Positions 37,117 to 45,429 of a stretch of DNA of 64,000 nt are shown here, piece by piece. Origin of the DNA: Pseudohalocynthiibacter aestuariivivens. GTDB taxonomy: Bacteria; Pseudomonadota; Alphaproteobacteria; Rhodobacterales; Rhodobacteraceae. Within the stretch, counting starts at the first letter, position 1. The number at the start of each line of letters is the position of its first letter. The notes below the pieces were generated by a model that searched no databases, had not been told where the DNA came from, and saw nothing but the letters and a program-made list of their open reading frames with translations. The position numbers were made by a program, and so were the translations under genes. The stretch covers positions 3,286,001 to 3,350,000 of the forward strand of contig NZ_CP049037.1 of assembly GCF_011040495.1 (NCBI RefSeq). Reading direction: 5' to 3'.

Positions 37117-37174
37117 TGCCTAGCTCTCCATTTCGCGGTATGGACGTGGGATTGCTTGCGCGCGCGCTCCCCCA

Positions 37175-38638
37175 TCAAATCCCCGCCGGAATATTCAGCG
37201 GGTCGCGCTGGATCATCTTGGGCGCGGTCAGTGCCTTCCATTTGCTCAGCGCGGTCATTGCCGACGGGAATGCCGGACGGGGGACGAACTTGCCGCGGCC
37301 GGGCTGTGGCTGGCTGTTCTGGCCCCAGCCCCAGATCACTTCGCCTCGGCTGATCGTGTAGCGGCTGTTGGCCGTAACTTCGAATCCTTCGAACACATTA
37401 TAGTCGAGGATCGAGTGGTGGTTGGAATGCGAGATCGTCTTGGTGATCTTGGGATCCCAGACAACGATATCGGCATCCGCGCCTTCGACGATGGCACCCT
37501 TACGGGGATAGATATTCAGGATTTTCGCCACATTGGTCGAGGTGACAGCAACGAATTCATTAGGTGTCAGGCGGCCGGTTTCCACGCCATGCGTCCACAG
37601 CACCGGCATCCGTTCCTCCAACCCGTTCGAGCCGTTGGGGATGATACGGAAATCATCCTTGCCCGCGCGTTTCTGCGCGGTGGAAAATGCGGCATGATCG
37701 GTCGCGACCACTTGCAGTGATCCCGATTGCAGCCCCGCCCACAGGCTGTCCTGATGCGATTTATCGCGGAAGGGAGGAGACATGACGCGCTGCGCGGCAT
37801 AGTCCCAGTCGGTGTTGAAATAGACGCTTTCATCCAGTGTCAGGAACTGCGCCAGCGGCTCTCCATAAACGCGCATGCCCTTTTGCCGCGCGCGTCGGAT
37901 CGCCTCGTGCGCCTGTTCGCAACTGACATGCACAATATACAGCGGCACACCTGCCGCATCGGCGATACAGATCGCGCGGTTCGCCGCTTCGCCCTCAAAC
38001 TCGGGTGGCCGGGAATAGGCGTGGCCCTCTGGCCCGGTGATACCCTCGTCGAAATACTTTTGCTGCATATCGGCGACCAGATCGCCGTTTTCGGCATGAA
38101 CCATCGGCAGCGCACCCAATTCGGCGCAGCGCTTGAACGACGCGAACATCTCGTCGTCCTCAATCATCAGCGCGCCCTTGTAGGCCATAAAGTGCTTGAA
38201 GGAATTCACGCCCATCTCGACAGCGTCTTTCATCTCGTCAAAGATGTTCTCATTCCAGCCGGTGATCGCCATGTGGTAACCGATATCGCTGCAAATCTGC
38301 GGTGCGGACTTTCGGTGCCACTCATTGATCGCGTTCTTGATGCTGCCATCTGCGCCGGGCAGGCAGAAATCCACCAACATCGTGGTGCCGCCACAGGCCG
38401 CTGCCCATGTGCCGGTCTCGAACGTCTCGGCCGCCGTGGTGCCCATAAAGGGCATTTCCAGATGGGTATGCGGGTCGATCCCGCCGGGGATGACATAGGC
38501 ACCCTCGGCGTCGATGTATTCATCGCCCTTCAGGTCCTCGCCGATCTGCTTGATCGTCTCGCCCTCGATCAGCACATCGGCCTTCCACGTGCGATCGGCT
38601 GTGCAGACGGTGCCGTTCTTGATGACTTTGGTGGTCAT
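37175..38638 (-). CDS. hydA: Dihydropyrimidinase/D-hydantoinase
   Basis: 487 residues. Opens the ring of 5,6-dihydrouracil or dihydrothymine (and hydantoins) to N-carbamoyl-beta-amino acids, the second step of reductive pyrimidine breakdown. Metal ligands are visible: DPHTHLEMPF, the carbamylated Lys region FKHFMAYKG, HAENGD, HVSCEQ and ATDHAAFS. Start ATG after GGAGAGG. It follows the carbamoylase gene and precedes the importer, all on one strand. Confidence 0.92.
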   Translation of the reverse strand: MTTKVIKNGTVCTADRTWKADVLIEGETIKQIGEDLKGDEYIDAEGAYVIPGGIDPHTHLEMPFMGTTAAETFETGTWAAACGGTTMLVDFCLPGADGSIKNAINEWHRKSAPQICSDIGYHMAITGWNENIFDEMKDAVEMGVNSFKHFMAYKGALMIEDDEMFASFKRCAELGALPMVHAENGDLVADMQQKYFDEGITGPEGHAYSRPPEFEGEAANRAICIADAAGVPLYIVHVSCEQAHEAIRRARQKGMRVYGEPLAQFLTLDESVYFNTDWDYAAQRVMSPPFRDKSHQDSLWAGLQSGSLQVVATDHAAFSTAQKRAGKDDFRIIPNGSNGLEERMPVLWTHGVETGRLTPNEFVAVTSTNVAKILNIYPRKGAIVEGADADIVVWDPKITKTISHSNHHSILDYNVFEGFEVTANSRYTISRGEVIWGWGQNSQPQPGRGKFVPRPAFPSAMTALSKWKALTAPKMIQRDPLNIPAGI

Positions 38639-38670
38639 GGAGCCTCTCCCTTTATTGCTGGTCCCGGTTT

Positions 38671-38716
38671 CATCTTCTTGCTGGAAATATCCCGGGGGTT
38701 TGGGGGCTGGCCCCCA
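38671..38716 (+). repeat. Intergenic repeat, copy A (28-mer plus GGGGG hairpin)
   Basis: A 28-base core (38671-38698, containing GGAAATATCCCGGGGG) is followed by GGGGGCTGGCCCCC, which can fold on itself. It fills the 78-base gap between the carbamoylase stop and the hydA leader. 26 of 28 core bases recur, in inverse orientation, near 47056-47083. Confidence 0.6.
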
Positions 38717-39967
38717 TTATTCCACGATCCCCGCCGTCTCCACCACCGCATGCATCAATACATCCGTGCCCGCCGTGGCCCACTCCTTGGAAATCTCCTC
38801 GGCTTCGTTGTGGCTCAGCCCGTCCACGCAGGGGCACATCACCATCGCCGTGGGGGCAACACGGTTGATCCAGCAGGCATCATGTCCCGCGCCCGAGATC
38901 AGGTTGCGGTGGGAATAGCCCAGTCGTTCGGCGGCGTTGCGCACGGCTGTCACGCAGCCCTCGTCAAAGGTGACAGGGTCGAACCCGCCAGCCACTTCGA
39001 ATTCTATTCCCAGCCCCATGTCATCGCAAATCTGTTGCGCGGAGGCTTTCATACGGCGCACCATATCCTCGATCACGTCGAGGTTGGGCGACCGGAAATC
39101 GACGGTAAAGACCGCCTTGCCGGGGATCACGTTGCGCGAGTTCGGGTAGATGTCGATATGGCCCGCCGCGCCCACCGCGTCCGGGGCGTGGCTCAGCGCG
39201 ATTTCCTCGACCTTTTCCAAGACGCGCGCCATGCCCAGTCCGGCGTTTTTGCGCATCGGCATCGGGGTCGACCCGGTGTGGCTGTCATTGCCGGTGATGG
39301 TCACTTGGGTCCAAGACAGGCCCTGCCCGTGGGTGACGACGCCGATATCCTTGCCTTCGGCCTCCAGAATGGGCCCCTGTTCGATGTGCAGCTCGAAAAA
39401 TGCATGCATCTTACGCGCGCCCACAGGCTCGTCACCCTTCCAGCCGATACGATCCAGCTCGCTGCCGAATGTCTTGCCCGTCGCATCTTCGCGGTCCTTG
39501 GCCCAATCCTCTTCGTGGACACCGGCAAACACGCCGGAGGCCAGCATCGCAGGGGCAAAACGCGTACCCTCTTCGTTGGTCCAGTTGGTCACGACGATTG
39601 GGTGCTTGGTCTTGATGTCCAGATCGTTCAGCGTGCGGATCAGTTCCAGCCCGGCGAGCACACCCAGTACGCCGTCATATTTGCCGCCCGTCGGCTGTGT
39701 ATCGAGATGGCTGCCGACGTAGACGGGTAGGGCGTCAGGGTCGGTGCCCTCGCGCCGTGCGAACATGTTACCCATGGTATCCAGACCCATGGTCATGCCA
39801 GCAGCCTCGCACCAGCGTTGGAACAGCGCGCGCCCTTCTGCATCCTCATCGGTCAGCGTCTGCCGGTTGTTCCCGCCTGCAATACCCGGTCCAATCTTGG
39901 CCATCTCCATCAGGCTGTCCCATAGCCGATCGCCATTGATCCTCAGATTTTCACCCGGTGCAGCCAT
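38717..39967 (-). CDS. Zn-dependent carbamoyl-amide hydrolase (beta-ureidopropionase/N-carbamoyl amino acid hydrolase)
   Basis: 416 residues of the M20/HyuC type. Third step of the reductive pathway, releasing CO2 and ammonia from N-carbamoyl-beta-alanine. Metal sites: GSHLDTQPTGGKYDGVLG, TNEEGTRFAP, ELHIEQGPILE, NDSHTGSTPM and the C-terminal GAGHDACW. The start MAAPGENLRIN has AGGGG upstream; a 21-residue longer reading is unlikely. It is the first gene of the hydA-importer side and carries the RutR box 56 bases upstream. Confidence 0.9.
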   Translation of the reverse strand: MAAPGENLRINGDRLWDSLMEMAKIGPGIAGGNNRQTLTDEDAEGRALFQRWCEAAGMTMGLDTMGNMFARREGTDPDALPVYVGSHLDTQPTGGKYDGVLGVLAGLELIRTLNDLDIKTKHPIVVTNWTNEEGTRFAPAMLASGVFAGVHEEDWAKDREDATGKTFGSELDRIGWKGDEPVGARKMHAFFELHIEQGPILEAEGKDIGVVTHGQGLSWTQVTITGNDSHTGSTPMPMRKNAGLGMARVLEKVEEIALSHAPDAVGAAGHIDIYPNSRNVIPGKAVFTVDFRSPNLDVIEDMVRRMKASAQQICDDMGLGIEFEVAGGFDPVTFDEGCVTAVRNAAERLGYSHRNLISGAGHDACWINRVAPTAMVMCPCVDGLSHNEAEEISKEWATAGTDVLMHAVVETAGIVE

Positions 39968-40022
39968 GCCAATTCCCCTTGCTATCCTCGTCGCGGCGTC
40001 GCTCGAGCGGTGGTCCGCTTTT

Positions 40023-40038
40023 TTTACCATTTGGTAAA
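40023..40038. promoter_or_regulatory. Candidate RutR operator before the hydrolase gene
   Basis: TTTACCATTTGGTAAA is a perfect 16-bp palindrome with 7-bp arms. It fits the E. coli RutR box (TTGACCANNTGGTCAA) except for one symmetric change in each arm. It lies between the divergent hydrolase and rutR genes. Confidence 0.72.
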
Positions 40039-40175
40039 GATACGATTGCGGAGCAGCCCAGCAGTGTCAAGAATAGTCTTGGGGATTGCCGGGCTTCTGG
40101 CTAGGCTAAATCTAGCGGCCCGTTTTTTGGCCGTTTCCGGGCCTCGGCCCGCGCAAGAGCCGGGGAGGCGCTGAG

Positions 40176-40811
40176 ATGCGGCAGGCACCGGGCGACGCAC
40201 CGCCCGAGGAAGACACGACAATGAGCCGCATACAACTGCGCAATCGCGGACTCATACTAGAGGCTGCCCTCGAGGTATTCTCGAAACAGGGGTTTCGAGG
40301 GGCCACGCTGGATCAGATTGCAGTCGAGGCAGGGCTGAGCAAGCCGAATATCCTATACTACTTTGACGGCAAGGAAGATATTCACGTCACGCTGCTGGAT
40401 CAGTTGATGGATCGCTGGCTGGCCCCTCTGCGCGAAATTGATCCGGATGGGGAACCGCTGGAGGAATTGATGTGCTACGTCCATCGCAAGCTGGAGATGA
40501 GTCAGGAATTCCCGCGTGAAAGCCGACTCTTCGCTAATGAAATCCTGCAAGGCGCGCCGCGCATTGGTCCTCATCTGGAACGTGATCTACAACCATTGGT
40601 CGATTGGGCGTCCGCTCTGATCCAGCGTTGGGTTGATGCAGGTGCGTTGGCTCGGGTCGACCCTCGGCATTTGATTTTTTCGATCTGGGCCACCACGCAG
40701 CATTACGCCGATTTCGAGACGCAGGTCGGGGTGCTGATGGACAGCGCACAGGTTCACAGCGGCGCAAAAGCGCATCTGGATGTCCTGTTCCGACGGCTGC
40801 TCACACCCTGA
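40176..40811 (+). CDS. rutR: TetR-family regulator RutR (uracil-responsive)
   Basis: 211 residues. The N-terminal HTH (LEVFSKQGFRGATLDQIAVEAGLSKPNILYYFDGKEDI) and the C-terminal ligand domain share long runs with E. coli RutR as I remember it, such as RWLAPLREI, SRLFANEILQGAP and ARVDPRHLIFSIWATTQHYADF. In E. coli it releases DNA when uracil or thymine binds. Here it sits between the two branches of a reductive pyrimidine pathway. Start ATG after GGGGAGG. Confidence 0.88.
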   Translation: MRQAPGDAPPEEDTTMSRIQLRNRGLILEAALEVFSKQGFRGATLDQIAVEAGLSKPNILYYFDGKEDIHVTLLDQLMDRWLAPLREIDPDGEPLEELMCYVHRKLEMSQEFPRESRLFANEILQGAPRIGPHLERDLQPLVDWASALIQRWVDAGALARVDPRHLIFSIWATTQHYADFETQVGVLMDSAQVHSGAKAHLDVLFRRLLTP

Positions 40812-40983
40812 GTCCGTGTTAATCAAGGGGCGGTTCCGTTGCGAACATGCAGTCCCTTACGCGCCACTGCGATGCTGGATTCTAGCTTGGCCAAACATTC
40901 GCGGCGTGAGCGGCGCAGACTGGCGGAGCATAGCGGCGGTTCGGGTTGGAGGTGCGCCGCCGCGGATTTCACATGATTGGATA

Positions 40984-41009
40984 GGCAGACCAAATGATCG
41001 TGGTCTGCC
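40984..41009. terminator. 9-bp hairpin between convergent rutR and preA
   Basis: GGCAGACCA/TGGTCTGCC arms with an eight-base loop, without a T tract on either strand. It is probably a bidirectional termination or RNA-protecting hairpin in the 279-base convergent gap, which otherwise shows no gene. Confidence 0.4.
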
Positions 41010-41090
41010 ACAATGGGCCGATCCGAATTCCGATCTGAGAAAATTCGCGAGATGTCACAAGGTAAGGTTTGTCGCGAAAAATCTACCGCG

Positions 41091-42395
41091 TTACTCCGCC
41101 GCGCACGCTCCGGGATTGTTGGGATGTGTGGTCCAGTTGGCATATTCCTTGTCGACCACTTTGCCGGTGCGTGGATCGGTGGTGCCCGGTGCCATCTGTT
41201 CCATGGTGATGCAGCCCTCCACCGGGCAGACATTCACACAGAGATTGCAGGCCACGCATTCCTCATCGATCACTTCAAAAACCCGGTCCTCGGACATGGA
41301 AATCGCCTGATGGGATGTGTCCTCGCAGGCCGCATAGCAGCGACCGCAGTTGATGCAGGCATCCTGATCAATCACCGCCTTGGCCACGTAGTTCAGGTTC
41401 AGGTCTTGCCAGTTGACCACATTGGGCACTGCACGACCGACGATCTCGCTGGTGCTTTGCATGCCCTTTTCGTCCATCCACTGGCTCAGGCCGGAAATCA
41501 TCTCTTGCACGATCTTAAAGCCGTAGGTCATCGCCGCTGTACAGACTTGTACGTTGCCGGCCCCTAGTGTCATAAACTCGGCCGCGTCGCGCCATGTAGT
41601 GATGCCACCTATGCCGCTGATTGGCAGGCCGTGTGTGGCCGGGTCGCGGGCAATCTCGGCCACCATGTTCAATGCGATCGGTTTGACTGCCGGGCCGCAA
41701 TAGCCGCCATGTGCACCCAGTCCGTCAATCGTCGGTTCCGGGGCAAAGAGGTCCAGATCCACGCTTGTGATCGAGTTGATCGTGTTGATCAGACTGACCG
41801 CGTCGGCACCGCCTTCTTTGGCCGCCAGCGCCGGTTTGCGGACATCGGTGATGTTCGGTGTCAGTTTTACGATCACCGGCAGGTCACTGTGTTTTTTGCA
41901 CCAATGCGCGACCTGACCCACATACTCCGGGACTTGCCCCACGGCGCTGCCCATGCCGCGCTCGCTCATCCCGTGGGGGCAGCCAAAGTTCAACTCAACA
42001 CCGTCGCAGCCGGTATCCTCGACCCGGTGCAGGATTTCCCTCCACGCGTCTTCGTTGACCGGCACCATCAGCGATGCGATCAGTGCGCGATCAGGGTAGT
42101 CGCGTTTGACTCGCTTCATTTCCTCCAGATTCACTTCCAACGGTCGGTCGGTGATCAACTCGATGTTGTTCAATCCCAGAAGCCGTCGATCGGCCCCCCA
42201 GATCGCGCCGTAGCGCGGTCCATTTACATTGACCACGGGTGGGCCGGCCTCGCCGAGCGTCTTCCACACCACGCCGCCCCAGCCCGCGTCAAATGCCCGG
42301 CGCACGTTATACTCTTTGTCCGTTGGCGGCGCAGAGGCCAGCCAGAATGGATTTGGGGATTTGATCCCGATGAAGGTACTGGTCAGGTCGGCCAT
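41091..42395 (-). CDS. preA: NAD-dependent dihydropyrimidine dehydrogenase, PreA subunit
   Basis: 434 residues. With PreT it reduces uracil and thymine, the first step of the pathway. An FMN-binding TIM barrel (SLMVPVNEDAWREI, VELNFGCPHGMSERGMG, GIGGITTWRDAAEFM) is followed by a C-terminal ferredoxin domain with two 4Fe-4S motifs (CINCGRCYAAC and CVACNLCVNVCP). ATG start after AAGGGAG; 35 bases separate it from preT. Confidence 0.94.
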   Translation of the reverse strand: MADLTSTFIGIKSPNPFWLASAPPTDKEYNVRRAFDAGWGGVVWKTLGEAGPPVVNVNGPRYGAIWGADRRLLGLNNIELITDRPLEVNLEEMKRVKRDYPDRALIASLMVPVNEDAWREILHRVEDTGCDGVELNFGCPHGMSERGMGSAVGQVPEYVGQVAHWCKKHSDLPVIVKLTPNITDVRKPALAAKEGGADAVSLINTINSITSVDLDLFAPEPTIDGLGAHGGYCGPAVKPIALNMVAEIARDPATHGLPISGIGGITTWRDAAEFMTLGAGNVQVCTAAMTYGFKIVQEMISGLSQWMDEKGMQSTSEIVGRAVPNVVNWQDLNLNYVAKAVIDQDACINCGRCYAACEDTSHQAISMSEDRVFEVIDEECVACNLCVNVCPVEGCITMEQMAPGTTDPRTGKVVDKEYANWTTHPNNPGACAAE

Positions 42396-42430
42396 GTATT
42401 TTCTCCCTTGCGTACTGCGTAGGGCGGGCT

Positions 42431-43762
42431 TTAGCCCGCCGCATCCGTCAGGCTGGCATGAATATCTTCGGCGGCGTCACGTCCTTCTGCGACGGCAGTT
42501 ACGGTCAGGTCGTCGCCACCTGCGGCGCAGTCACCGCCTGCCCAGACACCCGTCAGGCTGGTGCGGCCCGCACCGGTCACGGCGATCTTGCGACCCTCAA
42601 GCGCGGGCAGTTCCGTGCCCTCCAATGTCTGGCCGATGGCCTTGAACACCTGATCGGCAGCCAGTCGAAAGCTCTGGCCAGTGGGTTTTAGATCGTCGTC
42701 GGTGTACTCAAACTCGATCTCGCGCACGGCACCGTTGCCGATGACGGCCCGCGGGCTGGCATTGGTGATGATCCGCACGCCCTTGGACGCAGCCAGATCC
42801 TGCTCGAACACGCTGGCGTTCATCCGGTCGCGACCTCGGCGATAGACGAGGCTGACATTGAGCGCGCCCAGCAGTTTGGCCTGCACAGCGGCGTCTACTG
42901 CGGTCATGCCGCCCCCGATCACCACCACATCACGCCCAACAGGTACGGCGGCCACGTCACTGGCCTGCCGCAGATCGGCAATGAAATCGACTGCATCGCT
43001 CAGGCCGTCTTTATCCTCGCCCTCCAGACCCAGCGCATTCACGCCGCCCAGACCGATGCCCAGAAAAACGGCGTCATGGGTGTCGCGCAGCGCATCAAGG
43101 GTCAGATCAGCGCCCAACGTTTTGCCGGTTTCAACGGTGATGCCGCCGATCTGTAGCAGCCAATCGACTTCGCGCTCGGCGAAATCATCGACCGTTTTGT
43201 AGGTCGCGATACCGTATTCGTTCAATCCACCCGCCTTGGCGCGCGCATCATAGAGGGTCACATCATGGCCGCGCATCGCCAGACGGTGCGCGCATGACAG
43301 GCCGGACGGTCCGGCGCCCACGACAGCGATGGTTTTCCCCGTGGCGGGCGCGCGGGTGAACGGGTGCACACCTTCTTCCATCAGGGTGTCGGTCGCATAG
43401 CGCTGCAATTGGCCGATCAGCACGGGCTTGCCCTCGGCGACCTCGCGTACGCAGACTTCTTCGCACAGTGTTTCGGTGGGGCAGACCCGTGCGCACATGC
43501 CGCCCATGATGTTCTGGCTGAGGATCGTCTTGGCGGCGGCCTCGGGCGTGCCGGTGGCGATCTGCCGGATGAACAACGGAATGTCGATATCGGTGGGGCA
43601 GGCAGTGATGCATGGTGCGTCGTGGCAGAAATAGCACCGATCGGCGGCCACCAGAGCCTCGTGATCGTCAAGGCGCGGATGCAGGTCTGAAAAATTCTCG
43701 ACGTAATCTTCGGAGGTCAGACGCCCCGAGATGATCCCGGGGGTAAGGGCATTATCTGTCAC
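42431..43762 (-). CDS. preT: NAD-dependent dihydropyrimidine dehydrogenase, PreT subunit
   Basis: 443 residues, glutamate-synthase-beta-like flavoprotein that feeds electrons from NAD(P)H to PreA. N-terminal Fe-S Cys sets (CYFCHDAPCITACP and CARVCPTETLCEEVC), FAD motif VGAGPSGLSCAHRLA, and the NAD-binding VVIGGGMTAVDAAVQAKLLGA. The start is GTG. A RutR-like palindrome lies 57 bases upstream. Confidence 0.92.
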   Translation of the reverse strand: MTDNALTPGIISGRLTSEDYVENFSDLHPRLDDHEALVAADRCYFCHDAPCITACPTDIDIPLFIRQIATGTPEAAAKTILSQNIMGGMCARVCPTETLCEEVCVREVAEGKPVLIGQLQRYATDTLMEEGVHPFTRAPATGKTIAVVGAGPSGLSCAHRLAMRGHDVTLYDARAKAGGLNEYGIATYKTVDDFAEREVDWLLQIGGITVETGKTLGADLTLDALRDTHDAVFLGIGLGGVNALGLEGEDKDGLSDAVDFIADLRQASDVAAVPVGRDVVVIGGGMTAVDAAVQAKLLGALNVSLVYRRGRDRMNASVFEQDLAASKGVRIITNASPRAVIGNGAVREIEFEYTDDDLKPTGQSFRLAADQVFKAIGQTLEGTELPALEGRKIAVTGAGRTSLTGVWAGGDCAAGGDDLTVTAVAEGRDAAEDIHASLTDAAG

Positions 43763-43818
43763 GGGAGCGATCCTCTGGCTACTGGATAAGTGAGAATCAG
43801 TATCACACAGAAAAAAAT

Positions 43819-43834
43819 TTTATCAATTGGTAAA
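43819..43834. promoter_or_regulatory. Candidate RutR operator before preT
   Basis: TTTATCAATTGGTAAA, with one mismatched pair, extends into a longer near-palindrome of A+T flanks. Its right arm TGGTAAA is identical to that of the box at 40023-40038. It is placed for repression of the preT-preA promoter. Confidence 0.65.
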
Positions 43835-44007
43835 ATTTTGAAAGCGCCAACCTCTTGTAAACATTCAGTTCGACTGCGCGACAATTGCGCACAACCATAG
43901 ATATCAGACCATCCAGTGGTGGCCTTCCCTGACCCAGCCACTTAGGCGGCGCTGGGTTGCCACAGTCTGGCACCTGTCAATTCTGATTTTCTTACTGGAG
44001 TCTCTAA

Positions 44008-44505
44008 ATGCCCCGTTTCGTTGTCTCTGCTGCACTGACATGTGCAACGCTTTCCCTCTCTGCCTGCGCCACCGTTACGCGCGGCAATTCCGAAGATGTT
44101 GTTTTCACTTCTGAACCGACAGGCGCACAAATGACGACGTCGATGGGGGTCGGTTGTACCACGCCCTGCACAATTGACATCAAACGCCGAAAGGCGTTCT
44201 CGGCTGTCTTTCAACAGGGGGGTGAGACCCGAACAATCGCTGTCGCCAGCAAGATTGGCGGCGGTGGTGTGGCAACTGGCGCTGCAAATGTCATCGCGGG
44301 GGGTGTCGTAGGTATCGCGGTCGACGCCTCGACCGGCGCGACACTGGAGCATATGCCAAACCCTGTGCATGCTGATTTCTCCAAGCCGCAATCGCAGGCA
44401 CAGGTCATTGCAGAGGCGCATGCCAAGAAGATCATGCAGGCCAAAGCCAAGGCAACTGCCGAAGCAAACAAGGCAAAAAACCCGGGTCAAGGTCCCACCA
44501 GCTAG
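44008..44505 (+). CDS. Small lipoprotein of unknown function
   Basis: 165 residues. A signal peptide with lipobox LSACA at about 17-21 predicts a lipid-anchored protein. Then VVFTSEPTGAQMTTSMGVGCTTPCTIDI recalls the PEGA-type beta repeat, followed by a Gly-rich hydrophobic patch (IAGGVVGIAV) and a Lys/Ala-rich tail. No function can be assigned. It is divergent from preT and convergent with the GntR gene. Confidence 0.68.
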   Translation: MPRFVVSAALTCATLSLSACATVTRGNSEDVVFTSEPTGAQMTTSMGVGCTTPCTIDIKRRKAFSAVFQQGGETRTIAVASKIGGGGVATGAANVIAGGVVGIAVDASTGATLEHMPNPVHADFSKPQSQAQVIAEAHAKKIMQAKAKATAEANKAKNPGQGPTS

Positions 44506-44512
44506 GAGCCGA

Positions 44513-44549
44513 CGCCACATCGTCTGCCATACGCACAGACGATGTGGCG
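44513..44549. terminator. Perfect 14-bp hairpin between convergent genes
   Basis: CGCCACATCGTCTG and its exact complement frame a nine-base loop, seven bases after the lipoprotein stop and 16 before the GntR gene's stop. No T tract on either side. Probably a bidirectional transcript end. Confidence 0.55.
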
Positions 44550-44565
44550 ATGGAAAACCGGTCCG

Positions 44566-45333
44566 TCAGCGGTGCATTTCGTGCTCGAACCGTTGTTGTG
44601 CGATCGCCTCGTTGGCTGCGACCTTGTTGTGATCGGCCAACGCGGATTCGACAAAACCCAGATGTGCCTCAATCGCCGCGCGGGCCGCGGCGGGATCGCG
44701 GGCCTGAAGTGCCGCGTTGATCGCGCGGTGTTGCCCCAGCAGCAGGTCGCGGGTGCTGCGCTGCCGGAACATGACCTGACGATTGTAAAATACGCCCTCG
44801 CGCAGCAGCTGAAACATCGACCGCATCATGTGCAGCATGACCACGTTATGGCTGGCCTCGATGATTGACAGGTGAAATTCGGCATCCAGTCGTGCCTCTG
44901 TATCGGGATCAGGCTTGAGGTGGGCCTGCTCCATCTTCTCCAGCAGGGTCTGAATAACCTTCAGGTCGGTGTCCGAGGCATGGCGTGCTGCGCGCTCGGC
45001 AGCCAATCCCTCTAGATCGCGGCGAAAGGCCAGATAGTCGAATACCGCCTCGTCATGCTCGGAAAACAGCCGGATCAGCGCGTCTGAAAAGGCATTCCCC
45101 AGAACATCCGCCACGAAAATTCCTGCCCCCGCGCGGGCGCATAACAGCCCCTTGGACGAGAGATCAGCCACCGCCTCTCGCAGGGATGGCCGCGACACGC
45201 CCAGCCGCTCTGCCAACTCGCGTTCGGGTGGCAGGCGCTCGCCGGGGCGCAGGATGCCGCGCAAAATCAGTTGCTCGATCTGCCGGGTTACGGCAGTCGA
45301 CAGCTTTTCCGGAGTGACGGGTCGAAAGGGCAT
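44566..45333 (-). CDS. GntR-family (FCD) transcriptional regulator
   Basis: 255 residues. The N-terminal winged HTH reads IEQLILRGILRPGERLPPERELAERLGVSRPSLREAVADLSSKGLL. The C-terminal FCD domain has metal-ligand type residues in DAEFHLSIIEASHN and QHRAINAALQARDPAAARAAIEAHL. Such regulators sense small carboxylates. The start MPFRPVTPEK follows GAGG; the inverted repeat 22 bases upstream suggests autoregulation. It follows a beta-lactamase gene. Target unknown. Confidence 0.85.
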   Translation of the reverse strand: MPFRPVTPEKLSTAVTRQIEQLILRGILRPGERLPPERELAERLGVSRPSLREAVADLSSKGLLCARAGAGIFVADVLGNAFSDALIRLFSEHDEAVFDYLAFRRDLEGLAAERAARHASDTDLKVIQTLLEKMEQAHLKPDPDTEARLDAEFHLSIIEASHNVVMLHMMRSMFQLLREGVFYNRQVMFRQRSTRDLLLGQHRAINAALQARDPAAARAAIEAHLGFVESALADHNKVAANEAIAQQRFEHEMHR

Positions 45334-45354
45334 GCAGGCCTCGATACGCAGATT

Positions 45355-45371
45355 GGTCAAATGATATGACC
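45355..45371. promoter_or_regulatory. Candidate operator of the FCD regulator
   Basis: GGTCAAATGATATGACC: 5-bp perfect arms GGTCA/TGACC, and 7 of 8 positions symmetric around a central G. It lies in the gap between the beta-lactamase gene and gntR, a position typical for autoregulation. Confidence 0.55.
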
Positions 45372-45429
45372 GCAATGCGAGCGAGGCAATGGTCGCCAGA
45401 CATATTGCCGAGATCAGGAGGGGTGACAA

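Noticed and set aside
37727..39730. 667-residue open frame across hydA and the hydrolase
   Set aside because: It runs antisense through two unrelated genes and an intergenic repeat, which a real protein would not do.
40823..41090. Possible small protein in the rutR-preA gap
   Set aside because: The only frame there runs on from inside preA, with no start, no ribosome site and no recognisable pattern.
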